Below are positions 1 through 12,352 of a DNA stretch of 53,111 nucleotides, one piece after another. Under the pieces are notes generated by a model that saw nothing but the letters and a program-made list of their open reading frames with translations, had not been told where the DNA came from and searched no databases. A program made the translations under genes and the position numbers. The stretch is from Bacteroidales bacterium (GTDB lineage: Bacteria > Bacteroidota > Bacteroidia > Bacteroidales > UBA932). Each line of letters starts with the position of its first letter. Within the stretch, counting starts at the first letter, position 1. The DNA is taken from positions 1 through 53,111 of the forward strand of contig JAFWPA010000051.1 in assembly GCA_017509685.1 (NCBI GenBank). Direction: 5' to 3'.

Positions 1-2928
<2,928 letters not shown>

Positions 2929-2932
<4 letters not shown>

Positions 2933-4272
2933 AGCAGATCCTGCTTGAGGTTTTCGATATACCGGGCAATTCTTCGGAGTTGGCCCGGTATTGCTATACT
3001 CTGGGGGCAGTGGCTCAGGCATTCGCCGCAGGCGATGCAGTGGTCGGCCTGGCGCACGGTGGGAACGGCGCGGTCATAGCTCACCAGATAGGCTTTCTTG
3101 AGTTTGGCGTAATCCTTCTGGTCCTTGCTCTGGGCGTAGGTGCCTTCGGTGACGGCCCGGTTGTAGTGCTGGAAGGTGCCCGGGATGTCAATGCCCCAGG
3201 GGCAAGGCATGCAGTACTTGCAGTCGGTGCAGTTGATTAAAGGGTACTCCTTCATCTGCACGGCCATCTGCTCCAGAAAATCCAGTTCCTCGGGGGTGAG
3301 CGGCTGGAAGTGCCCGAAGGTCTTCACGTTATCCATGAGCGGGTCCATGTTAGTCATGCCCGACAGGGCGCACAGCACGCGCGGATAAGTGCCGCAGAAG
3401 CGGAAAGCCCAAGATGCGATGCTCTTGTCCGGTTCCCTTTCCTTCATCTGGCGGGCAATCCCTTCCGGCACGTTGGCCAGGCGGCCGCCCAGGAGGGGTT
3501 CCATGATTACGATGGGGAGTTCCCGCTTGTCCAGCTCTTCGTACAGGTAGTCTGCGTTCACGTTACGCACGCCGTCGGCGTGCTTCCAGTCCACGTAGTT
3601 CATTTCAATCTGGACGAAGTCCCAGATCATTTCCCCGCTGTCGAACAGCTCCATGAAATAGTCGAACTCGTGCTTGGCGCCGTGGAAGGAGAAGCCCAGG
3701 TTGCGGATGCGCCCGGCGGCTTTCTCGGCCCGCAGGAAGTCCAGCATGCCGTTCTGCACATAGCGCTGGTTGAAAGCGTCTTTTCCGCCGCGGCCGATGG
3801 AGTGCAACAGATAGTAGTCGAAGTAGTCCGTATTGAGCTGCCGGAAGGAGTTGCGGTACATCTCCAGGGACGCCTTGGGGGACTGGTCGCCGAAGTTGGA
3901 CAGCTTGGTGGCAATGTAATAGCTGCTGCGGGGATAACGGCTGAGGGCGATGCCGGCCGCCTGTTCGCTCAGGCCCTGCAGGTAAGCGGGGGATGTATCA
4001 AAGTAGTTGATGCCGTGCTCGATGGCATAGTCCACCATCTGGTTCACGGCCTCCTGGTCTATGACGTCCTTGCCGTCGGCGTCCTTGATCATGGGCCAGC
4101 GCATGCAGCCGAAACCCAGCAGGGACACCCGGTCTCCGTTCTTGGGATTGTCCCGGTAGACCATCTGTTCGGGGCCTTCTTCCTTAGTGCCCTTGGACTG
4201 TGCGGTTTTGGGTGCGCAGGCTGCTGCCAATGCCGCTGCGCCGCTTATCTTGAGGAATTCTCTTCTTTCCAT
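2929..4272 (-). CDS. Tat-signal aldo/keto reductase with C-terminal 4Fe-4S ferredoxin domain
   Basis: Predicted oxidoreductase of 447 residues. The ATG at 4272 begins a twin-arginine-like signal (MERREFLKISGAAALAAAC) that also ends in a lipobox-like Cys19, suggesting export in folded form with possible lipid anchoring. The AKR barrel has GFGCMRWP and the tetrad Asp92 and Tyr97 (FDTSPAY), Lys123 (ATKLSNF) and His157 (YYLLHS). The C-terminus adds two cysteine clusters, CTDCKYCMPCPWG and CIACGECLSHCP, typical of the ferredoxin-fused AKR group. It starts 4 bases after the stop of the membrane polyferredoxin gene, so the two are almost certainly cotranscribed; inference: the polyferredoxin passes electrons to this reductase. 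Substrate cannot be read from sequence. Confidence 0.9.
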
Positions 4273-4276
4273 AACC

Positions 4277-5764
4277 TTAATCATTGTAATGGTTATACAT
4301 ACCATTCACCGTAATGGCGCTGATGGGACGCACCGGGCACAGGTATTCGCAGGCGCCGCAGCCGGTGCAAATCTCTTCGGCCACCACCGGACGGCGGGTG
4401 TCTCCGTCCTTGATGAGGACCACCGCGCCGGACGGGCAGGCCTGGACGCATTTGCCGCAGGCGGACTTTCCGGTGGCCATCAGGCACAGCTCCGTGTTCA
4501 CGTGGGCGTAGCCGATGTGATATTGCGTCTTTTCTTCGCGGGAAATCTTGCGGATGGCGCCGGCCGGGCATAGCTCGCTGCAGCGGGTGCATTCTGGACG
4601 GCAGAAGCCTTTTTCGTAGCCCATCTCGGGCTGCATCAGGTTCTCCAGCCTGCCGGAAGGCCGAAGCACGTTGTTGGGGCATTCGGCCACACACAGCTGG
4701 CAGGCCGTGCAGTGCTGGTAGAAGTCCTTGACGCTCTTGGAGCCGGGCGGGGTGATGGGAATGTCGCGCTGAGGAGCCTGCTTGGGAAGAACCTCGGCAA
4801 AGCCGCCGTCCACCTTTTTGGCCGCCTCCTGCGCACGGGCTTCCACGCCCTTGAGCGCCGCGGCACCCACCGCCACGGCCGCGCCGGTCATGAACGCCCG
4901 CCGGCCGCTGTTCTGAGCCGCAGGCGAAGAATCTTTCTTCCCCCAGGCGAAGCGGTACTTGAGGCCGCCTTTGGGGCAGGAGTCGATGCAGTTGAAGCAG
5001 TCCACGCAGCGGCTGTGGTCGATGCTCACTTCTTCCTTGGTGATGGAGATGCAGCCGGCCTTGCACTGGCGTTCGCAGGTGTGGCAGCGCACGCACTGGC
5101 TGGCGTCGATCATGGGCCGGAACATGGCGAAGCGGGAGAAGAAACTGAGGGTGGTGCCCACGGGGCAGATGTCGTTGCAATAAGTGCGGCCGCCCTTATA
5201 GGCAAGGATGGCAATGACCACCAGGGTAACCACGGCTACCACGAAGGTGGGAACCCCGCGCAGCCACACTTCCTTCTGATAGAAGGCATAGCTGCCGGCG
5301 CGTTCGGCCAGGCCGGCCAACAGGTTGTTGCCCCATATATATAAAGGTTGTAGCAGGTTCTGCACCATACGGCCGTAGGCGCTGTAGGGGGCCAGCAGAG
5401 ATACAATTACGTGCACACCGGCCACCAGGGCAATGACAAACAGGGCCCAGACACCGTAACGCAGCCACTTGTTTTCCTTCCTGTACTGGAAGGCCTTTTT
5501 GTTCTTGTGGGCCCGCAGCCAGGAAATGCCGTCCTGGAAAACGCCCAGAGGGCAGATGACGGAGCAGTACACCCGTCCGAAGACCAGGGTAAGGAGGATG
5601 AGCCCCACGATGACACCCAGGTTGAGTGCCAGTACGGCCGGCAGGAACTGGAGTTTGGCCATCCAGCCCAGGTAGGCGTGCAGCGTTCCCGTGAAATCCA
5701 GCAGGAGAAGGGTGATTCCCAGCCAGAATATCACTGCAAATGTCACTCTTAGTTTCTTTAGCAT
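4277..5764 (-). CDS. Membrane-bound polyferredoxin (NapH/FixG-like 4Fe-4S protein)
   Basis: Integral membrane iron-sulfur protein of 495 residues, probably moving electrons between the quinone pool and an exported partner. The N-terminal half has several membrane helices and two NapH-type CxxxCP motifs (GRVYCSVICPLG, GRTYCNDICPVG). Classical ferredoxin clusters follow: CVRCHTCERQCKAGC, CVDCFNCIDSCPKG, CTACQLCVAECPNN, CRPECTRCSELCPAG, CGKCVQACPSG and CTGCGACEYLCP. A Tat-like stretch (GRRAFMTGAAVAVGAAAL) sits between the first and second halves, so the gene looks like a NapH-like protein joined to a NapG-like ferredoxin. ATG at 5764 was preferred over an upstream TTG. A TATATTTG -7 box precedes it. 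Partner: the AKR gene 4 bases downstream. Confidence 0.88.
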   Translation of the reverse strand: MLKKLRVTFAVIFWLGITLLLLDFTGTLHAYLGWMAKLQFLPAVLALNLGVIVGLILLTLVFGRVYCSVICPLGVFQDGISWLRAHKNKKAFQYRKENKWLRYGVWALFVIALVAGVHVIVSLLAPYSAYGRMVQNLLQPLYIWGNNLLAGLAERAGSYAFYQKEVWLRGVPTFVVAVVTLVVIAILAYKGGRTYCNDICPVGTTLSFFSRFAMFRPMIDASQCVRCHTCERQCKAGCISITKEEVSIDHSRCVDCFNCIDSCPKGGLKYRFAWGKKDSSPAAQNSGRRAFMTGAAVAVGAAALKGVEARAQEAAKKVDGGFAEVLPKQAPQRDIPITPPGSKSVKDFYQHCTACQLCVAECPNNVLRPSGRLENLMQPEMGYEKGFCRPECTRCSELCPAGAIRKISREEKTQYHIGYAHVNTELCLMATGKSACGKCVQACPSGAVVLIKDGDTRRPVVAEEICTGCGACEYLCPVRPISAITVNGMYNHYND

Positions 5765-5789
5765 AATCAATTATGAATTGTTGCAAAAA

Positions 5790-5797
5790 CAAATATA
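5790..5797 (-). promoter_or_regulatory. -7 box for the polyferredoxin/AKR pair
   Basis: Read on the minus strand this is TATATTTG, fitting the Bacteroidetes -7 consensus TAnnTTTG, 25 bases before the ATG at 5764. No convincing -33 TTTG at the right distance. Divergent from the frr promoter. Confidence 0.55.
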
Positions 5798-5817
5798 ACA
5801 ATTTTGTGAATTATTGC

Positions 5818-5825
5818 TATCTTTG
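5818..5825 (+). promoter_or_regulatory. -7 box for frr and the aromatic operon
   Basis: TATCTTTG, 22 bases upstream of the frr ATG. No clear -33 element. Only 20 bases separate it from the divergent minus-strand -7 box at 5790-5797, so the two promoters probably compete. Confidence 0.65.
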
Positions 5826-5847
5826 TAGACATACAAAACGAAAAAAT

Positions 5848-6414
5848 ATGTTACCTCAGGCTAAAACTATTGTGGACGGTCAGTCTGTAAAGATGCAGAG
5901 CGCCGTGGAATATCTGGAAGAGGATCTCAAGAATTACCATGTGGGCAAGGCCTCCCCGGCCATCCTGAATCCCGTGGTGGTAGACTACTACGGAACCCCC
6001 ACTCCCATCAACCAGGTGGCTTCCATCACCACGCCGGACGCCAAGACCATCGCCATTCAGCCCTGGGAGCGTTCCCTCATCGGCAAGATTGAAAAGGCCA
6101 TCCTGGACGCCAACGTGGGCCTCACCCCCTCCAACAACGGGGAAATCATCCGTTGCATGGTGCCCGCCCTCACCGAGGAACGCCGCAAGGAGCTCATCAA
6201 GAAGGCCAAGGCCCAGGGCGAGACCACCAAGGTAACCATCCGCAACGCACGCCGTGACGGCATCGACCTCCTCAAGAAGGCCCAGAAGAACGAAGGCCTG
6301 TCCGAGGACGGCGAAAAGGAGGGCGAGGACGAACTCCAGAAGGTCACCGACAAATGGGTGAAGAAGGTAGACGAGATCATCGCCGCCAAGGAGAAGGACA
6401 TCCTCACCGTGTAA
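5848..6414 (+). CDS. frr: Ribosome recycling factor
   Basis: Splits the post-termination ribosome together with EF-G, freeing subunits from mRNA. The ATG at 5848 gives 188 residues, the usual family size (about 185); the frame extends further upstream but that extension runs over the promoter. Family features: VEYLEEDLKNYHVGKASPAI near the N-terminus, YYGTPTPINQVASI in the beta-rich domain, and the basic helix RNARRDGIDLLKKAQK. Its TAA overlaps the ATG of pheA by one base, making frr the first gene of an operon for phenylalanine and tyrosine synthesis. This coupling of a translation factor to amino acid synthesis is likely historical rather than functional. Confidence 0.97.
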   Translation: MLPQAKTIVDGQSVKMQSAVEYLEEDLKNYHVGKASPAILNPVVVDYYGTPTPINQVASITTPDAKTIAIQPWERSLIGKIEKAILDANVGLTPSNNGEIIRCMVPALTEERRKELIKKAKAQGETTKVTIRNARRDGIDLLKKAQKNEGLSEDGEKEGEDELQKVTDKWVKKVDEIIAAKEKDILTV

Positions 6415-7241
6415 TGGACAAACGCGTAGCTATACAAGGATTCAAGGGCTGCTTCCACGAACAGGCAGCCCGTCTTTTTTATTCTTCCACGCCGCTTTCC
6501 ATCGTGGAATGCGACACTTTTCCCGCCTTGTACACCGCTATGGAAGAAGGCCGGGCCGATGCTGCCGTGATGGCTATCGAGAACACGGTCTCGGGCGGTC
6601 TCATCCACAACTTCGAGCTCCTGCGGGAGCAGGGGATGCGCGTGAAGGGAGAAGTGTACCTGCGCATCCAGCAAAACCTGATGGCCCTGCCCGGCCAGCG
6701 GCTGGAGGACATCCGGGAGGTGCACACCCACTATATGGCCATCAACCAGACCCGTCCGTACTTTGAGAAGAACTGCCCCTGGATCAAACTGGTGGAGTCC
6801 GAAGACACCGCGGGGAGCGCCCGGGACGTGGCCGAGATGCAGCAGGAAGGAGTGGGCGCCGTGGCAGGGGCCCTGGCGGCCGAACTCTATGGCCTGGAAA
6901 TCCTGGCCCCCGGCATCGAGACCTACAAGCAGAACTTCACCCGCTTCCTCATCCTGGACAACTACCTTACGGTGCCCGAGAAAGACATCGACAAGGCGTC
7001 CCTGTGCTTTGTGCTGCCCCACAAGCCTGGCTCCCTGGCACAGATCCTCACCATCCTGTCCTTCTACGAGATGAATCTCACCCGCATCCAGTCCCTGCCC
7101 ATCCCGGGCCGCGAGTGGCAGTATTTCTTCTACGCCGACATCAAATTCAACGACATTCTCCGCTACCGCCAGGCCCTGTCGGCGGTGCGGCCCCTCCTGG
7201 AGGACCTCCAAATCCTGGGAGAATATAAAGCAGCCTTATGA
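6414..7241 (+). CDS. pheA: Prephenate dehydratase with ACT regulatory domain
   Basis: Converts prephenate to phenylpyruvate, the committed step to phenylalanine. 275 residues, monofunctional (no chorismate mutase part). The catalytic domain (about 1-180) starts VAIQGFKGCFHEQAARLF, carries ENTVSGGLIHN, and has the family TRF motif with Thr176 in NFTRFLIL. The ACT domain (about 195-270) has LPHKPGSLAQIL and SLPIPGREWQYFFY, the site where phenylalanine normally feeds back. The ATG overlaps the frr stop by one base and the gene end overlaps the aminotransferase start as ATGA, indicating translational coupling. Confidence 0.96.
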   Translation: MDKRVAIQGFKGCFHEQAARLFYSSTPLSIVECDTFPALYTAMEEGRADAAVMAIENTVSGGLIHNFELLREQGMRVKGEVYLRIQQNLMALPGQRLEDIREVHTHYMAINQTRPYFEKNCPWIKLVESEDTAGSARDVAEMQQEGVGAVAGALAAELYGLEILAPGIETYKQNFTRFLILDNYLTVPEKDIDKASLCFVLPHKPGSLAQILTILSFYEMNLTRIQSLPIPGREWQYFFYADIKFNDILRYRQALSAVRPLLEDLQILGEYKAAL

Positions 7242-8410
7242 TCATAGAACCCGCCAACAGGACCCTTTCGGTCAAAGAATATTACTTTTCCCTCAAGAAC
7301 AAGGAGATAGCCCGGCTGAACGCGCAGCGTGCGGCCGAAGGCAAGGACCCGGTGATCAACCTGGGCATCGGCTCCCCGGACGGTTCTCCGTCCCCGGAGG
7401 CCGTGGAGGCCATGAGCGCCTGCGCCCGCAGGGCCGGCACCCATGGTTACCAGAGCTATGTGGGCATCCCCGAGATGCGTCAGGCCATGGCCGATTGGTA
7501 TCAGCGCTGGTACGGCGTGCAGTTGGACCCTGCCTCCGAAATCCAGCCCCTTACGGGCTCCAAGGAGGGTATCCTGCTGCTGTCCCTGGCCTTCCTGAAC
7601 GCCGGAGACAAGGTGCTGGTGCCCAACCCCGGCTACCCCACCTATACATCGGCCACGCTGATGTGCGAAGCCCAGGTGGTGAAGTACGACCTGGTGGAGG
7701 CAGATGGCTGGTATCCGGACTTCGGCCAGCTGGAAGCGATGAATCTGGACGGTGTGAAGCTGATGTGGGTGAACTATCCCAATATGCCCACCGGCGCCCC
7801 CGCCCGGCGGGATGTGTTTGAAAAACTGGTGGCTTTCGCCCGCAAGCACAAGATTCTGCTGGTGAACGACAATCCTTACAGTTTCGTGCTCAACGAGCCG
7901 CAGTCCATCCTCTCCGTTCCCGGCGCCCGCGAGTGCTGTATGGAGATGAACTCCCTGTCCAAGAGCCACAATATGGCCGGCTGGCGCGTGGGTATGCTGG
8001 TAGGGGATGCCGATGTCCTCAAGGAACTGCTGAAAGTGAAGTCCCAGATGGACTCCGGTATGTTCCGCGGCATCCAGGAAGCCGCCGTGGCCGCCCTGAA
8101 CGCCGGGCCGGAATGGTACGAGGCCCTGAACGCCGAATACCGCCGCCGCCGGGAAGTGGCCTGCAAGATTATGGATGTACTGGGCTGTAGGTACGACGCC
8201 GCTGCCGGCGGACTCTATGTCTGGGGTCGCGTTCCTTCCGGCGAAGCCGTGGAATGGAGCGACAAAATCCTCTATGAAGCCGGTGTGTTCCTCACTCCGG
8301 GCTTCGTCTTTGGCAGCAACGGCGCCAAGCATCTGCGCATTTCCCTGTGCGCCAATGTGCCCACGCTGGAGAAAGCATTGAAAAAAATTGAAGCAGTATG
8401 TGTACGGTAG
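7238..8410 (+). CDS. Class I/II PLP-dependent aminotransferase, probably aromatic
   Basis: Fold-type I aminotransferase of 390 residues. The PLP Schiff-base lysine is Lys242 in NSLSKSHNMAGWRVG; PNPGYPTYT and NDNPYSF are the usual substrate and cofactor loops, and the C-terminal Arg is in LRISLC. Annotators often call this group aspartate or LL-diaminopimelate aminotransferase. Its place between pheA and tyrA, with a 4-base ATGA overlap upstream and a 13-base overlap downstream, argues that it performs the last transamination of phenylpyruvate and 4-hydroxyphenylpyruvate to Phe and Tyr. That substrate assignment is inferred from context only. Confidence 0.9.
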   Translation: MIIEPANRTLSVKEYYFSLKNKEIARLNAQRAAEGKDPVINLGIGSPDGSPSPEAVEAMSACARRAGTHGYQSYVGIPEMRQAMADWYQRWYGVQLDPASEIQPLTGSKEGILLLSLAFLNAGDKVLVPNPGYPTYTSATLMCEAQVVKYDLVEADGWYPDFGQLEAMNLDGVKLMWVNYPNMPTGAPARRDVFEKLVAFARKHKILLVNDNPYSFVLNEPQSILSVPGARECCMEMNSLSKSHNMAGWRVGMLVGDADVLKELLKVKSQMDSGMFRGIQEAAVAALNAGPEWYEALNAEYRRRREVACKIMDVLGCRYDAAAGGLYVWGRVPSGEAVEWSDKILYEAGVFLTPGFVFGSNGAKHLRISLCANVPTLEKALKKIEAVCVR

Positions 8411-9243
8411 GTGTAGTTGGCTTAGGCCTCATTGGCGGTTCCCTGGCGCTGGACCTCAAGCGGAGGGGTTTTGCCGCCCGTACGCTGGGCGTTGAGGCCG
8501 ATTCTGTGGCGGCTGAGGCTGCCCATACCATTGGCCTGGTGGACGAAGTGGTGGACCTTGATACCTGTATCCAGGAGGCCGACATCATCGTCCTGGCCGT
8601 TCCGGTGGGCGTGGCCGTGAAACTGGCCACCCAGGTACTGGACCAGGTGAAGGACGGCCAGATTGTCATTGACGTATGTTCCACCAAGGAGCAGATTTGC
8701 CGGGAGGTGCAGTATCATCCCCGCCGGGGCCAGTTCGTGTGCACGCACCCCATGGCCGGTACCGAGTACAGTGGCCCCTGGGCGGCACAGCCGGGCCTGT
8801 TCGACGGCCGTGCCTGCATTTTCTGCGACAGTGAGGAAAGCAATCCCCAGGCGCTGAAGACCATTGAGGATATGTATGCCGTGCTCAATATGCGCCCGCT
8901 CTATATGCGTTCCAACCAGCATGATATCCATACCGCATACGTGTCCCACATCTCCCACGTCACTTCCTTTGCCCTGGCCCTTACCGTACTGGACAAGGAA
9001 AAGGACGAAAAGCACATCTTTGACCTGGCTTCGGGCGGTTTTTCCAGCACCGTGCGCCTGGCCAAGTCCAACGCCGACATGTGGGTTCCCATCCTCACCC
9101 AGAACCACGACAACGTGCTGCAGGTGATGGACACCTATATAGAAAAAATGCAGGCTTTCCGGGACGCCGTGGCCACCTACGACGAGGCCCGCATCCGGGA
9201 GCTGATTCAGGAAGCCAACAAGATTAAACGTATACTCCGATGA
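8398..9243 (+). CDS. tyrA: Prephenate dehydrogenase
   Basis: NAD(P)-dependent oxidative decarboxylation of prephenate to 4-hydroxyphenylpyruvate on the tyrosine branch. 281 residues. The Rossmann fingerprint GVVGLGLIGGSLALDLKRRG lies at the very N-terminus, followed by DVCSTKEQICREV and THPMAGTEYSGP, with the family's catalytic-region His in HPMAG, and the helical dimerisation part with HDIHTAYVSHISHV. There is no C-terminal ACT domain and no fused chorismate mutase; the mutase activity is supplied by the next gene, which starts in an ATGA overlap. Start at 8398 overlaps the aminotransferase by 13 bases. Confidence 0.95.
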   Translation: MCTVGVVGLGLIGGSLALDLKRRGFAARTLGVEADSVAAEAAHTIGLVDEVVDLDTCIQEADIIVLAVPVGVAVKLATQVLDQVKDGQIVIDVCSTKEQICREVQYHPRRGQFVCTHPMAGTEYSGPWAAQPGLFDGRACIFCDSEESNPQALKTIEDMYAVLNMRPLYMRSNQHDIHTAYVSHISHVTSFALALTVLDKEKDEKHIFDLASGGFSSTVRLAKSNADMWVPILTQNHDNVLQVMDTYIEKMQAFRDAVATYDEARIRELIQEANKIKRILR

Positions 9244-10328
9244 GTCATAACCTAGATATCGTACCCGCTTCGGAGTGGGGATTCTTTACCCTGCCCCGTC
9301 CCATGTGCATCGCCGGTCCCTGCAGCGCAGAGACCGAGGAGCAACTTTATGCCACGGCCAAAGGCCTGAGCGAATTCGGCATTCACGTATTCCGTGCCGG
9401 CATTTGGAAGCCGCGCACGCACCCGGGCTCCTTCGAGGGCGTGGGTGCGCCGGGCCTCAAGTGGATGCGCCGCATCAAGCAGGAGCTGGGGATGCACATC
9501 TGCACCGAGGTTGCCTCCGAGAAACATGTGCTGGAGTGCATCAAGTACGGCGTGGACATGGTTTGGGTGGGCGCCCGCACATCGGCCAACCCCTTCCTGA
9601 TGCAGGAGATTGCCGATGCCCTGGAGGGGACGGATATGCCCGTGCTGGTGAAAAACCCCGTGAACCCGGACCTGGACCTGTGGATAGGCGCGCTGGAGCG
9701 TCTGAACCGCGCCGGCCTGCGCAAGCTGGGTGTGATCCATCGCGGCTTCTCCACATCGGCCAGCATCCCTTACCGCAACGACCCCGGCTGGAGAATAGCC
9801 ATTGAAATGCGCACCCGCTATCCGCAGATGCCGTTCTTCGCCGACCCTTCCCATATGGCCGGAGACCGCAAATACCTGCTGGAACTGTCCCAGCGGGCGA
9901 TGGACCTGGGCCTGGACGGCCTGATGGTGGAAAGCCACTGCTGCCCGCAGGAAGCCTGGTCCGACGCCAAGCAGCAGCTCACGCCCCCGGACCTTCAGAA
10001 TCTTCTGGAGAGCCTGGCCATCCGCGAGAACACTTCGGAGAACGAGGCTTATCGCGAGGGCATTGACGCCCTGCGCGCCCGCATCGACGTCATCGACGAG
10101 AACCTCCTCAAACTCCTGAAGGACCGCAATGCCGTTAGCCAGGCCATCGGCCGATACAAGAAGGAACACAATGTGGCCATCCTCCAGGCCGTCCGATGGG
10201 AGCAGCTGCTGGCCGATATGATAGCCCGCGGCGCCGCCCTGGGTCTGTCGGAGCGTGCCATCACCGCCATCATGACCGCCATCCACGACGAATCCGTGCG
10301 CGTGCAGAACGAAGTGTTGGAAGGGTAG
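9240..10328 (+). CDS. Bifunctional DAHP synthase / chorismate mutase
   Basis: 362-residue fusion. The N-terminal part (about 1-265) is a type I-beta 3-deoxy-7-phosphoheptulonate synthase, condensing PEP and erythrose 4-phosphate: CIAGPCSAETEEQL, RAGIWKPRTHPGSFEG, VGARTSANPF, VKNPVNPDLDLWIGALER and FADPSHMAGDR. The C-terminal part (about 275-362) is an AroQ-type chorismate mutase with IDALRARIDVIDENLLKLL, RNAVSQAIGRYKK and the last helix ending HDESVRVQNEVLEG. It thus catalyses the first shikimate step and the chorismate-to-prephenate step; the mutase part often acts as a feedback sensor in this family. It overlaps tyrA by ATGA and ends 31 bases before pfkA. Confidence 0.95.
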   Translation: MSHNLDIVPASEWGFFTLPRPMCIAGPCSAETEEQLYATAKGLSEFGIHVFRAGIWKPRTHPGSFEGVGAPGLKWMRRIKQELGMHICTEVASEKHVLECIKYGVDMVWVGARTSANPFLMQEIADALEGTDMPVLVKNPVNPDLDLWIGALERLNRAGLRKLGVIHRGFSTSASIPYRNDPGWRIAIEMRTRYPQMPFFADPSHMAGDRKYLLELSQRAMDLGLDGLMVESHCCPQEAWSDAKQQLTPPDLQNLLESLAIRENTSENEAYREGIDALRARIDVIDENLLKLLKDRNAVSQAIGRYKKEHNVAILQAVRWEQLLADMIARGAALGLSERAITAIMTAIHDESVRVQNEVLEG

Positions 10329-10359
10329 AACAGCTGGTGAAGATTAAAATGTTTACTAT

Positions 10360-11349
10360 ATGGAAAGAAAAATAAAAACCATCGGTGTACTTACTTCCGG
10401 AGGAGACGCTCCGGGAATGAATGCGGCCATCAGGGCCATCACCCGGACGGCGCGCTATCACGACATGAATGTCATTGGCATTATGCGCGGCTACCAGGGC
10501 CTCATCGAGAAGGAGTTTGTGAAGTTCACGTCCTCGTCTGTATCCAACACCATCCAGCGTGGCGGCACCATCCTCAAGACAGCCCGCTGCACGGCGTTCC
10601 TGGAGGCCGAGGGCCGGAAGAAAGCCTATGAGAATATGGTAGAGGCCGGCATCGACGCGCTGGTGGTCATCGGCGGAAACGGGTCTCTCACGGGCGCCCA
10701 GCTCTTCGCCCGGGAGTACGACATCCCCATCATCGGCCTGCCCGGCACCATCGACAACGACCTGTACGGGACAGACAGCACCATCGGCTACGACAGCGCC
10801 CTGAACACTATCGTGGAATGCGTGGACAAAATCCGCGACACGGCCAACAGCCACGACCGCATTTTCTTCATCGAGGTAATGGGGCGTGACGCCGGCTTCT
10901 TGGCACAGAACAGCGCCATCGCTTCCGGCGCCGAGGCCGCCATCATCCCCGAGGGAAAGACCGACGTGGACCAGCTGGCCGAATTCATCGAAAGGGGCAA
11001 GCGCAAGAGCAAGAACAGCGCCATCGTGCTGGTGAGCGAGGCCCAGAAAGACGGAGTGGGCGGCGCCCTGTACTATGCCGACCGTATCAAGAAGGAATTT
11101 CCGCAGTTCGACGCCCGCGTCACCATCCTGGGCCACCTGCAGCGCGGCGGAACCCCTACCGCCTATGACCGCATCCTGGCTTCCCGTATGGGCTATGCCG
11201 CCATCGAGGCCCTGCTGGAAGGCCAGCGCAATGTGATGATTGGCATCAAGAACGACGAAATTGTGTACGTTCCCATTTCCCGGGCCATCAAGATGGACAA
11301 GCCCATCAATAAGGAACTCATCGACGTGCTGAACGTGCTTTCTATGTAA
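10360..11349 (+). CDS. pfkA: ATP-dependent 6-phosphofructokinase
   Basis: Phosphorylates fructose 6-phosphate in glycolysis. 329 residues, close to the family norm of 320-330. GGDAPGMN at residues 14-21 and GGNGS at 105-109 bind ATP; Gly108 and Gly129 occupy the positions that distinguish ATP users from pyrophosphate users, so ATP is the expected donor. PGTIDND carries the catalytic Asp132, and MGRDAGFLA and [13 protein letters not shown] are also family hallmarks. Follows the aromatic operon after 31 bases with no visible terminator or -7 box, so it may be read from the frr promoter. lpxK begins 7 bases downstream. Confidence 0.96.
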   Translation: MERKIKTIGVLTSGGDAPGMNAAIRAITRTARYHDMNVIGIMRGYQGLIEKEFVKFTSSSVSNTIQRGGTILKTARCTAFLEAEGRKKAYENMVEAGIDALVVIGGNGSLTGAQLFAREYDIPIIGLPGTIDNDLYGTDSTIGYDSALNTIVECVDKIRDTANSHDRIFFIEVMGRDAGFLAQNSAIASGAEAAIIPEGKTDVDQLAEFIERGKRKSKNSAIVLVSEAQKDGVGGALYYADRIKKEFPQFDARVTILGHLQRGGTPTAYDRILASRMGYAAIEALLEGQRNVMIGIKNDEIVYVPISRAIKMDKPINKELIDVLNVLSM

Positions 11350-11356
11350 ATTACCT

Positions 11357-12352
11357 ATGATATATCGTCTTATACTGTCTCTGAGGCATCTGTTTTATGA
11401 CAAGGGCTGGAAGAAGACCGTCACCGCGGCGGTTCCCACCATCTGCGTGGGAAACATCACCGTGGGTGGTACGGGCAAGACCCCGCATACGGAAATGATT
11501 CTGCGCAAGCTCCAGGAAAACGGCCGGAGTAACCTGGCCGTCCTGTCACTGGGGTACAAGCGCAAATCCGTAGGCTTCCAGGTGGCCGGCCCGGACGCTA
11601 CCGCCCGCCTGGTGGGAGACGAACCCCTGCAGATGGCCCGGAAGTTCCCTTCGGTGAAGGTGGCTGTGGACAAGAACCGCATCCAGGGCTGTGAGAAACT
11701 CGCCGATGCCTCTCTCATCATCCTGGACGACGCCTTCCAGTACCGCAAGCTGACTCCCACCTTGAACATCGTACTGGTGGATTACAACCGGCCCATCTTC
11801 GAAGACCGGCTGATGCCCTGGGGCAACCTGCGGGACCTTCCTTCCCAGATCAAACGCGCGCAGATAGTGATTGTTACCAAATGCCCGGCCGAACTGGACG
11901 AGGTGGAACGCGGGGAATGGCGCAAGCGCCTGAAACTTACGGAGGAGCAACAGCTCTTTTTCAGCACCATCCAGTACTGCCCGGCCCAGGCCGTCTTCCC
12001 CGAGGCCGACCAGCACTATCTCTATGCCCAGCGGCTGGTTCTCATCTCCGGCATCGCCAACAACGCACCCTTGCGGCAGTATCTGTCGGATACCTATAAG
12101 ATTGTAGAGCGCCTGGAGTTCCCGGACCACCACCGCTTCACGGCCGGTGACATCCGCTCCATCGGATCGGCCCTCAAAGCCAACCCCACGGCTTGCCTGA
12201 TGACTACGGAAAAGGACGCCCAGCGCCTGCGGGACTGCAAAAACGTCCCCGAGAACATCCGCCAGCGTCTGTTCTTTGTTCCCATCCAGTCCGCCTTCCT
12301 GTCGGAAGAGGAGGATGCGGCGTTTACAGCCCGTATACTCCTTCCACTATAG
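11357..12352 (+). CDS. lpxK: Tetraacyldisaccharide 4'-kinase
   Basis: Inner-membrane kinase that adds the 4'-phosphate of lipid A. 331 residues. The Walker A is VGNITVGGTGKTPHTE with Lys41 and Thr42. LSLGYKRKS, VGDEPLQMARK, VAVDKNRIQGC and the Walker B-like ILDDAFQYRKL follow; the last part includes FPDHHRFTAGDI and TTEKDAQRL, typical of LpxK. The N-terminal segment before the P-loop is short (about 30 residues) and carries the membrane-associated helix. It indicates an LPS-making, diderm organism. The 3' end overlaps dusB (opposite strand) by 29 bases. Confidence 0.93.
   Translation: MIYRLILSLRHLFYDKGWKKTVTAAVPTICVGNITVGGTGKTPHTEMILRKLQENGRSNLAVLSLGYKRKSVGFQVAGPDATARLVGDEPLQMARKFPSVKVAVDKNRIQGCEKLADASLIILDDAFQYRKLTPTLNIVLVDYNRPIFEDRLMPWGNLRDLPSQIKRAQIVIVTKCPAELDEVERGEWRKRLKLTEEQQLFFSTIQYCPAQAVFPEADQHYLYAQRLVLISGIANNAPLRQYLSDTYKIVERLEFPDHHRFTAGDIRSIGSALKANPTACLMTTEKDAQRLRDCKNVPENIRQRLFFVPIQSAFLSEEEDAAFTARILLPL

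Noticed and set aside
3310-4314. 334-codon frame antisense to the aldo/keto reductase
   Set aside because: His/Val/Gly-rich shadow translation with no motif; the minus-strand gene has a complete catalytic tetrad and cysteine clusters.
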